Assembly (NCBI GenBank): GCA_002331625.1
Contig: DCZN01000037.1
Coordinates: 214 to 56,319, forward strand
Reading direction: 5' to 3'
Length of the DNA: 56,106 bases
DNA from: Nitrospira sp. UBA2083
GTDB taxonomy: Bacteria; Nitrospirota; Nitrospiria; Nitrospirales; Nitrospiraceae
A model generated the notes under the pieces. That model was given only the letters and a program-made list of their open reading frames with translations, was not told the origin of the DNA and did not search any database. The translations under genes and the position numbers were made by a program. Below, one piece after another: positions 49,043 to 56,106 of the stretch (position 1 is the first letter of the stretch; each line of letters opens with the position of its first letter).

Positions 49043-52000
49043 ATGTTCAATCGAAGAAAAAAGAAGGCACAAGGAAAGCCTGGGCAGACTCCTCAAGCGC
49101 CCTCTAAACTCAAGAATTCTCTTCTCTCTCTTGAGCAGCGGCTCATGTTCGATGCGGCAGCGGCGGCCACGGCTTCTGAAGTGGCGTCCGAGCAAGTCGC
49201 TCAGGAACAGGCTGAGGCCGCTGTGTCATCGGACGGCACGGCTGGTGGGCAGACGGCCGATCAGCGTGACTCACAAGATCTGCTCCAAGCAATCGCGAGT
49301 TATAGTCCCGGCGAATCCACCACGGAAATTGCCTTCGTCGATCCAACGGTGCCCGACTACCAACAGATGATCGCTGGAATGGGACCGAACGTCGAAGTCG
49401 TGGTGCTCGACGGCACGCGCGATGGAATGGAACAGATCGCGGAATCGCTGGCCGGCCGGACGGGCATCGATGCCATCCATCTGATCAGCCATGGAGACCC
49501 AGGTCAACTGAACCTTGGGACCGGAACACTCACGCAGGCCTCGATGGCTGGAGAATATGCCGAGGAACTGGCCACGATTAAGCAGAGCCTCTCGGAAGCC
49601 GCCGACATCCTGGTCTATGGGTGTGAGTTTGCAGAAGGCCAGGCCGGCCAAGACGCCGCCACGCTGCTCAGTCAACTGACCGGCGCTGATGTCGCCGCGA
49701 GCACCGATGCCACCGGTTATGCGGAATTCGGTGGCGACTGGGTGCTAGAGACGCAAACGGGAACGATCGAGACTACGCTGGCGGTGACCGACGATGTGCA
49801 AGCGAACTGGAAGGGGTTGCTGGCCGAAACCTGGATGAATGCCAGCACGGGGGCCGTGATCGCAGGGCCAGCCGGAAACGATTGGTATGTGGGTGATTCA
49901 GCCAACAATACCCCCACTGCCGCTGGGGGCGGCGCCGACATTATGTATGGAGCGGGAGGCGACGACTCCATGCAGGGGGGAAGTGGCAACGACATCCTGG
50001 TCGGCGGGACGGGCAACGATACGATTTATGGCAACAGCGATGACGATGTGATTCTGGGAGGAACCGGCAACGATTACTTGGACGGCGGGAGCGCCGTTGG
50101 GAAGAACACGATTATCGGCGGTGGTGGGAATGATCAGATGGTCGGTGGGTCCGGGGCAGACGTCTTTCGGTTCACGGGGGCTCAAGCTGGGGACGCCTAC
50201 ACCGTGGATGGTGGTGGCGCCACTGATATCATCGATCTCAGTGAATTCTCCACGGCGACAATCACGAACAGTGGTGGGGTCATTACAGTGGATCGTGGTG
50301 GCGGGAATGTCTTCACGATCAACCATTCGAACGTCGAGACCATCATCACGGCGGCGACCGTCGGGAACCATGGACCACTGGCGGATGCGGGGTCGGACCA
50401 AACAGTGGCTATGAGTTCAACCGTGACGCTGACTGCTGCAGGGAGCTTGGACCAGGACGGAAACACCCTCACCTACCAGTGGACGCAAATCGAAGGGCCA
50501 AAAGTCACGCTCAGCAGTTCGACAGCTGCGTCACCGACCTTTACAGCTCCAGGTTCTGCCACTACGTTACAATTCATCGTTGTGGTCTCAGACGGAACTA
50601 CAAGCCATGCCGATACCGTCACCATCAACGTCGGTGCCTCAAATAGTGCCCCCACAATTACGAGCAACAGCGGTGGAGCCACTGCATCCATCAGCATCGT
50701 TGAAAACACCTCTGCTGTTACAACGGTCACAGCCACCGACGCTGACGCAGGACAGACACTGTCCTATTCGGTCGTTGGTGGTGCCGATGCCGCCAAATTC
50801 ACCATCAATAGCAGCACCGGAGCCTTGTCGTTCGTTTCGGCGCCCAACTACGAATCTCCAACCGATAGTGGCGCCAACAACGTCTACGATGTAACGGTGC
50901 AAGTGTCTGACGGCCAGGGTGGAACGGACACGCAGGCCATCAGTGTGACGGTTACTAACGTGAATGAGGCCCCGCCGGTGGTAGACCTGAGCAGCGGACT
51001 CTCAGACGATTTTAGCAGCGGTGGCTATTCAGGAGGGAGCGGTCCGTGGGTCACAGCGTGGCAGGAGAACGATTACGAAGCTGGCGGTCCGTCGTCTACG
51101 GCGGGAGATGTCCAGATCGCTTCCGGGAGAATTCAGCTCGGTGATATCGGGACCGACCAAGGCTCGATCGCAGCCCAGCGTGCTAACATTGCCCGCGTTG
51201 CCGACCTTACCGGATTCGTCAATCCCACGCTGACGTTTGACCTCAATACCACTTCGAACGCCGCTGGCGATCAATTCGAAGTGCAGGTTTCGACCAACGG
51301 TCTCGGGGGACCTTTCACAACCGTGGCATCATACAGTGGCACCGTCAACGGGAGCCAATCGATCAGTTTGGCGGGGTATGTGTCTAGCACGACGGCGATT
51401 CGCTTTGCCCTGACGAGCAACTTCCCCGTTGCCCGGTCCGTCTACATCGACAACGTCGTGATCACCGGAGATTCCGCAACGGGGTACACCAATCCCACGG
51501 GCTACACCGAAGGCGGAAGTTCAGTTGCGTTTGCCGATTCGAGTGCGAGTATCACAGATGCAGATAGCACCAATCTCCAGAAGCTTGTCCTGGCCGTCGG
51601 GAATTATGCTGCGGGAGACCGGATCACGATCGATGGGACGACGATCACACTGACGAACGGCGCCAGTGGCACGACGTCTGGCAACTCACTCGACTACACC
51701 GTGAGCGTCAGCGGTGGCACGGCAACGCTGACGCTGGGGGCAGCCAGCCCTAGTCAGACTCTGGCGATTTACCAGGGGATTCTACAGAACGCCCGGTTTG
51801 ATTCCAATTCAGATGATCCCACGATGGGTGGGACACTGACGAGCCGGAACGTGTCCGTCACGGTGTACGACACGACCAATACGGCGAGCAATACGGCTGT
51901 TGGAACGTTCACCGTGAGCGGTGTCAACGATGCGCCCATCAATACAGTACCGAGTGCTCAGACGACCAACGAAGATAACAATCTGGTGTTCTCATCGGGG

Positions 52001-55000
52001 AATGGTAATCAGATTGCGATCACTGACCCTGACTCGACCGGAGCCAGCTTTGAAGTCACCGTCACTGTGACCAACGGTACACTGACACTGGCAGGGACGA
52101 CTGGTCTGACCTTCGTGACAGGTGATGGAACGGCCGATGCGACGATGACTTTGCGTGGCACCGTGACGAACATCAACAACGCGCTCAATGGAGCCAGTTT
52201 TACCCCAACTAGCAATTACAACGGCGGTGCCACCCTGACGATTGCCACCCGGGATAACACGCTGGTCTCGCTCGACCTCGATGCCAATCTTCAAGCCCGC
52301 TATACCTTCGAAGGCAATGCCAACGACATCGCTCCTGGCACGGCGCAGAACGGCACGTTGAACGGCAATGCAACATATGTGACGGACGGGACCCGTGGGC
52401 AGGTGCTTAGTCTTGATGGTGTCGGTGACAGTGTACAAATCACCGGGCTTTTTGGTAACCCAGCCAACGTCACGCTGGCGGCCTGGGTCAATCTGACTGT
52501 TGCTGACAGTCTTGGCTCACATGTGATCTCGTTGGGCGACAGTGTGCTCTTAACGGTGGACGAACCCAGCGGAGGGAATGGTGTCGCAGGTGTGTATTAC
52601 AATGGTTCCACCTGGGTAAAGCTCGCTACAGGGCAATTCATTGCCGGAACAGGATGGCATCATGTCGCATACGCCTTCGACGACACAAATAACACGAACA
52701 CGATTTACATTGATGGCGTGGCGGTGGCCACGGCCACGGCCAGTGCGTCTATTTCTTATACACAAGGAGCCAACAGTTTTATTGGTCAGCATGGCAATGG
52801 CAATACGGCATTCGACTTCGCTGGCAAGATTGACGACGCGCGGGTCTACAATCGCGCTCTTACCGCCGCCGAGATTGCCAACCTGGCCAACGACCTGTCA
52901 TTGATCGATACCGACTCGGTAGCGATCACCGTTAATGCGGTCAACGATGCGCCGGTGTTGGCGGATACGGCCTTGTCCATTACGGTCGCCGAAGATGCGG
53001 GGGCGCCGAGTGGGGCGGTCGGTTCGACGATCAGTGCGTTCACCGGGGGGATCACGGACGTGGACAGTGGGGCCTCCAAGGGCATTGCGATCACGGGGAG
53101 CGTTGAGACGAACGGGACCTGGTACTACACGACCAACGGGGGGACCACGTGGACGGCGGTGGGATCCGTGAGCAACACGTCGGCCCTGTTGTTGGCCGAT
53201 AACGCGAGCACGCGCCTCTATTTTGCCCCGAACGCCGACTACACCGGGACGAGCACGGCAGCACTCACCGTGCGGGCCTGGGACCAGACGAGCGGGACCG
53301 TTGGCACCAAAGTCACCACGGCGAGTAACGGGGGCACGACGGCCTTCTCCAGTGCGACCGACACGATTGATGTGAGTGTGACGGCAGTCAACGATGCGCC
53401 GGTGCTCACCAGTCTTAACGGCACACCAGCCTATACCGAAAACGGCAGCGCCGTTGTCCTGGACAGCAACGTCACGATCACGGATACAGAACTGACGGCC
53501 ACCAATAATTTCAATGGGGCCACGTTGACATTGACGAGGAACGGTGGCGCGAATAGCCAAGATGTGTTTTCCGGCAGCGGCACCTTGAGCTTGAGTGGTG
53601 GCAATGTCGTGGTGGGAGGGACCACCATCGGGACCTATGCCAACAGCGGCGGCACGTTGGTCATGACGTTCAACAGTAGTGCCACCAATGCCCTGGTCAA
53701 CTCGGCGATGCAGCAGATCGCCTACAGCAATAGTAGCGATGCGCCGCCGAGTTCCGTACAGATTAACTGGACATTCAGTGATGGCAACAGCGGCGGTCAA
53801 GGCACGGGTGGAGCGTTAGCGGCGACCGGCAGTGTCACAGTGAGTATCACCGCGGTCAACGATGCGCCGACAATTACCAGCAATGGAGGAGGCGCGACCG
53901 CCTCCTTGGGTGTGGCCGAAGGTCTGACGGCGGTCACGACCGTGACGGCGACGGATGTGGATGCAGGCCAGACGCTGACGTTTTCGATTGTCGGCGGAGC
54001 CGACGCCGCCAAGTTTACGATCAACAGCAGCACCGGCGCGTTGAGTTTTGCGTCGGCACCCAACTATGAAGCCCCGACCGACAGCGGTGGGAACAATGTC
54101 TACGACGTGACGGTGCGGGTCTCAGATGGCAACGGCGGGACCGATACACAGGCACTCAGCGTATCGGTCACCCATTCTGGAGCCGGTGTTACGATCAGCA
54201 GTCTGGAACCAACCCCGCTGGGGAACGAGTATCGAGTCAATACCACGACGGCGGGCGCCCAATGGGTCTATTACTGGTCCGTGCGCACTGTGGCGGTCGC
54301 CAACGACGGCAGCTATGTCCAAGTCTGGATCGATACCGGCGGTGGTGATGGGAGCCAATATGGCGTCTATGGACAACGGTACGATGCGAATGGGAATGCG
54401 GTGGGCGGTCAGTTCCTGGTGAATACCACGACAGCTCTGAAGCAGGATGATGCTTCTGTAGCCATGCATTCCGACGGGAGTTTCATTGTCTTATGGGATG
54501 GTCCTGGGGATGGAAGCGGAACCGGTGTCTACGGCCAGCGTTTTGCGGCCGATGGTTCGCGGATCGGCGGCGAATTCCAGGTCAATACGAGCACGGCATC
54601 CAACCAGCAATACCCGGAGCTTGACTTCGCAGCCGATGGCAGTTTCGTCGCGACGTGGGTCACCAGTGGCAGCGGGCCTGCACGAACGCTCTTCCAACGT
54701 TTCGATGCCAGCGGGGCCAAAGTCGGTGGTGAAGTGACACTCACGGCCGGTTCAGGTTCCGATCAGATTATGGATTCGCTCCACGTCAAAGCGGATGGCT
54801 CCTTCATTGTAACCTGGACCGAGGGCGGCGATGTGTATGGCCGACTCTACGATAGCAGTACGAACCCGGTCGGAGCTGGGTTCCGTATCAATCAGTACAC
54901 AGCCAATACGCAACAGTATTCGATTGTTCGGGCGGATGCGAACGGCAATTTCACGGTAGTCTGGGAAAGCCAGGGGCAGGACGGCTCCGGCAATGGGGTC

Positions 55001-56106
55001 TACATGCGGCGCTACGCCGCCGATGGCACCGCGCTGGGGAATGAAGTAGCTGTCACAACCCAGACGGCGGGCGACCAGTACGGCCCGGTGCTTGCCATGG
55101 ACCGATACGGCAATTACGTGGTGGCCTGGGGCGACAGCAACGCCGCCGACGGCAGCGGCGACTCGATCTGGATGCAGCGCTTCGATGCCAGCGGCAACAA
55201 GATCGGCACCTCCATGCAGGTGAACCAGACCACGGCTGGGTATCAGGGCTGGCCGGTCATCGACATGAATGACGATGGTCGGCTCGTGGTAGCCTGGGAA
55301 GGCAGCGGATCGGGGGACGACTATGGCGTCTATGCCCGGCGCTATGATTTGAATCCGAACGTCACGGAAGGCTCAACCTCACAGTTCCAAGTCGTCCTGA
55401 ATACGGCTCCCACCTCAGCGGTGACGTTGACGCTCTCGGTGTCGGATGGCACCGAAGCGTCGCTGAGCACGACGACGCTCGTCTTCGATAGTACCAACTG
55501 GAATATTCCACAAACAGTGACGATCAGCGGGTTAGAAGATCTGACCGCCGACGGCGATCAATCGATCCGTATCATTACCTCGGCGCTCTCCAGCTCGGAC
55601 AGCTCCTACAACGGGATCAATCCTGACAACCTGGTGGTGCTGGTTCAGGATTCCGGCGTGGGGAACACGGCCCCGGTGATCTCCAGTAACGGTGGTGGGG
55701 GCACAGCCTCTATCTCAGTGGCGGAAAATACGACGGTGGTGACGACGGTCGCTGCCACCGATGCCAATGTAGGCCAGACTCTCACCTACTCGATCGTCGG
55801 AGGGGCTGACGCCGCCAAGTTCACGATCAACAGTGTGACCGGTATCCTCAGTTTCATCACGGCCCCCAACTACGAATCGCCGACCGACAGCGGTGGAGAC
55901 AACATCTACAACGTCACGGTGCAAGTCTCCGACGGGATCGGTGGGATCGATACCCAGGCGATTGCCGTGGCCGTCACCAATGCGAACGAGACGCCGACAG
56001 ACCTGAGCCTGTCGGCGAATACCGTGGCGGAGAACGCGGCGAATGGAACGGTGGTGGGGACGGTGAGCGGCACTGACCCTGATAGTGGCGATACGAAGAC
56101 CTACAG
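49043..56106 (+). CDS. Giant LEPR-XLL-like/DUF4347/RTX/cadherin-repeat adhesin, 5' part
   Basis: An open frame without stop runs from ATG 49043 to the window end, 2354 complete codons, so the gene continues beyond. The basic N-terminus leads to LLSLEQRLMFDAAAAATA (about residues 26-43), like the LEPR-XLL/DUF4347 secretion start. DUF4347 spans about 91-258 (AIHLISHGDPGQLNLGTGTL). RTX calcium repeats lie at about 292-372 (GGSGNDILVGGTGNDTIYG). Then come a PKD-like domain (441-525), cadherin-like repeats, VCBS-like NDAPV joints, a LamG-like domain (about 1076-1282), propeller-like repeats (about 1719-2102) and a Calx-beta-like domain (2106-2202). It is a secreted surface adhesin, likely exported by the upstream locus. 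Confidence 0.9.
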   Translation, partial: MFNRRKKKAQGKPGQTPQAPSKLKNSLLSLEQRLMFDAAAAATASEVASEQVAQEQAEAAVSSDGTAGGQTADQRDSQDLLQAIASYSPGESTTEIAFVDPTVPDYQQMIAGMGPNVEVVVLDGTRDGMEQIAESLAGRTGIDAIHLISHGDPGQLNLGTGTLTQASMAGEYAEELATIKQSLSEAADILVYGCEFAEGQAGQDAATLLSQLTGADVAASTDATGYAEFGGDWVLETQTGTIETTLAVTDDVQANWKGLLAETWMNASTGAVIAGPAGNDWYVGDSANNTPTAAGGGADIMYGAGGDDSMQGGSGNDILVGGTGNDTIYGNSDDDVILGGTGNDYLDGGSAVGKNTIIGGGGNDQMVGGSGADVFRFTGAQAGDAYTVDGGGATDIIDLSEFSTATITNSGGVITVDRGGGNVFTINHSNVETIITAATVGNHGPLADAGSDQTVAMSSTVTLTAAGSLDQDGNTLTYQWTQIEGPKVTLSSSTAASPTFTAPGSATTLQFIVVVSDGTTSHADTVTINVGASNSAPTITSNSGGATASISIVENTSAVTTVTATDADAGQTLSYSVVGGADAAKFTINSSTGALSFVSAPNYESPTDSGANNVYDVTVQVSDGQGGTDTQAISVTVTNVNEAPPVVDLSSGLSDDFSSGGYSGGSGPWVTAWQENDYEAGGPSSTAGDVQIASGRIQLGDIGTDQGSIAAQRANIARVADLTGFVNPTLTFDLNTTSNAAGDQFEVQVSTNGLGGPFTTVASYSGTVNGSQSISLAGYVSSTTAIRFALTSNFPVARSVYIDNVVITGDSATGYTNPTGYTEGGSSVAFADSSASITDADSTNLQKLVLAVGNYAAGDRITIDGTTITLTNGASGTTSGNSLDYTVSVSGGTATLTLGAASPSQTLAIYQGILQNARFDSNSDDPTMGGTLTSRNVSVTVYDTTNTASNTAVGTFTVSGVNDAPINTVPSAQTTNEDNNLVFSSGNGNQIAITDPDSTGASFEVTVTVTNGTLTLAGTTGLTFVTGDGTADATMTLRGTVTNINNALNGASFTPTSNYNGGATLTIATRDNTLVSLDLDANLQARYTFEGNANDIAPGTAQNGTLNGNATYVTDGTRGQVLSLDGVGDSVQITGLFGNPANVTLAAWVNLTVADSLGSHVISLGDSVLLTVDEPSGGNGVAGVYYNGSTWVKLATGQFIAGTGWHHVAYAFDDTNNTNTIYIDGVAVATATASASISYTQGANSFIGQHGNGNTAFDFAGKIDDARVYNRALTAAEIANLANDLSLIDTDSVAITVNAVNDAPVLADTALSITVAEDAGAPSGAVGSTISAFTGGITDVDSGASKGIAITGSVETNGTWYYTTNGGTTWTAVGSVSNTSALLLADNASTRLYFAPNADYTGTSTAALTVRAWDQTSGTVGTKVTTASNGGTTAFSSATDTIDVSVTAVNDAPVLTSLNGTPAYTENGSAVVLDSNVTITDTELTATNNFNGATLTLTRNGGANSQDVFSGSGTLSLSGGNVVVGGTTIGTYANSGGTLVMTFNSSATNALVNSAMQQIAYSNSSDAPPSSVQINWTFSDGNSGGQGTGGALAATGSVTVSITAVNDAPTITSNGGGATASLGVAEGLTAVTTVTATDVDAGQTLTFSIVGGADAAKFTINSSTGALSFASAPNYEAPTDSGGNNVYDVTVRVSDGNGGTDTQALSVSVTHSGAGVTISSLEPTPLGNEYRVNTTTAGAQWVYYWSVRTVAVANDGSYVQVWIDTGGGDGSQYGVYGQRYDANGNAVGGQFLVNTTTALKQDDASVAMHSDGSFIVLWDGPGDGSGTGVYGQRFAADGSRIGGEFQVNTSTASNQQYPELDFAADGSFVATWVTSGSGPARTLFQRFDASGAKVGGEVTLTAGSGSDQIMDSLHVKADGSFIVTWTEGGDVYGRLYDSSTNPVGAGFRINQYTANTQQYSIVRADANGNFTVVWESQGQDGSGNGVYMRRYAADGTALGNEVAVTTQTAGDQYGPVLAMDRYGNYVVAWGDSNAADGSGDSIWMQRFDASGNKIGTSMQVNQTTAGYQGWPVIDMNDDGRLVVAWEGSGSGDDYGVYARRYDLNPNVTEGSTSQFQVVLNTAPTSAVTLTLSVSDGTEASLSTTTLVFDSTNWNIPQTVTISGLEDLTADGDQSIRIITSALSSSDSSYNGINPDNLVVLVQDSGVGNTAPVISSNGGGGTASISVAENTTVVTTVAATDANVGQTLTYSIVGGADAAKFTINSVTGILSFITAPNYESPTDSGGDNIYNVTVQVSDGIGGIDTQAIAVAVTNANETPTDLSLSANTVAENAANGTVVGTVSGTDPDSGDTKTY
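50648..50956 (+). repeat. 103-residue cadherin-like repeat, copy 1
   Basis: The first of three in-frame 309-bp copies in the giant adhesin gene. It reads APTITSNSGG ... GGADAAKFTINSSTGALSF ... NYESPTDSGANNVYDVTVQV. It matches copies at 53864 and 55670 over the whole length with only scattered changes and no indels. Confidence 0.85.
53864..54172 (+). repeat. 103-residue cadherin-like repeat, copy 2
   Basis: The second 309-bp copy, reading APTITSNGGGATASLGVAEG ... KFTINSSTGALSFASAPNYE. It is followed directly by the propeller-like repeat region rather than another cadherin unit. Confidence 0.85.
54200..55350 (+). repeat. Tandem propeller-like repeats in the giant adhesin
   Basis: About seven units of 50-60 residues share the pattern 'GGQFLVNTTTA..Q..A.DGSFVV.W....G.GVYGQRFDA.G'. 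Examples are RVNTTTAGAQWVYYW, FQVNTSTASNQQYPELDF, FRINQYTANTQQYSIV and MQVNQTTAGYQGWPVIDM. The number and spacing of units would suit a beta-propeller, but this fold is inferred. Confidence 0.7.
55670..55978 (+). repeat. 103-residue cadherin-like repeat, copy 3
   Basis: The third 309-bp copy, reading APVISSNGGGGTASISVAEN ... KFTINSVTGILSFITAPNYE. It is more diverged than copies 1 and 2. A further cadherin-like unit begins right after it and runs off the window. Confidence 0.85.

Noticed and set aside
49717..55924. Many minus-strand frames rich in Val/Pro/Ser opposite the giant adhesin
   Set aside because: They are regular products of reading the repeated plus-strand gene backwards.
49900..56106. 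CRISPR-like regular repeats
   Set aside because: The repeats are in-frame protein domain repeats without short palindromic units or unique spacers, and there are no cas genes.

Overview
The window is about 56 kb of GC-rich bacterial chromosome. The gene families fit a Nitrospira-like member of the Nitrospirota: an extracellular contractile injection system with a DUF4157 protein, a PilZ-like protein, small paired membrane proteins and many dispersed CAGTC/AGCTGA intergenic repeats. No rRNA or other marker gene is present, so this assignment is inference.

Layout. Positions 1-5336 hold a compact plus-strand run: the end of a TolC-type outer membrane factor, a nitroreductase, an SDR oxidoreductase, a RidA protein, an AlkA-type glycosylase, a ferredoxin/metallo-beta-lactamase fusion and a large MFS-like transporter. 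Positions 5637-7064 encode a sigma-54 activator (receiver, AAA+, Fis-type HTH). A near-perfect -24/-12 promoter follows at 7227-7242.

Positions 7278-34801 are a complete extracellular contractile injection system (eCIS). In order it encodes a small winged-helix-like protein, sheath, tube, a zinc-ribbon assembly protein, a disordered protein, a DUF4255 cap protein, an AAA+ ATPase and a small conserved protein. An opposite-strand hicAB module comes next. Then come a 1763-residue DUF4157 protein with an AT-richer, nuclease-like C-terminus, a CIS_tube protein, LysM protein, gpD-type hub, gpV spike, PAAR tip, gp25, two J-like wedge proteins, a tail protein with a beta-helix-like C-terminal half, and a DUF6519/Ig-like protein. 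Most genes overlap by 4 bp (ATGA). The longer gaps hold the hicAB module, related inverted repeats and an interrupted reading frame.

Positions 34840-42596 are ordinary accessory and housekeeping genes: a DUF488 remnant, TfoX-like protein, methyltransferase, lipoprotein, DUF1059 protein, 3-methyladenine glycosylase I, two paralogous 62-residue membrane proteins, DNA polymerase IV, a PilZ-like protein, a sodium:solute symporter, a receiver protein and a zinc-ribbon protein.

Positions 42951-56106 are a second export locus. It encodes a TolC-type lipoprotein, a HlyD-type adaptor, a GAF-HlyD fusion and an M50 metalloprotease-HlyD fusion. These are followed by a giant protein, cut by the window end at more than 2354 residues, with an LEPR/LEQR-type N-terminal motif, DUF4347, RTX, PKD-like, cadherin-like, VCBS-like, LamG-like and propeller-like repeats. 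No ABC ATPase is present, so this looks like an ABC-less, type I-like secretion locus with its adhesin substrate. The eCIS and this locus are the two most notable systems; they are adjacent but show no sequence sign of co-regulation.
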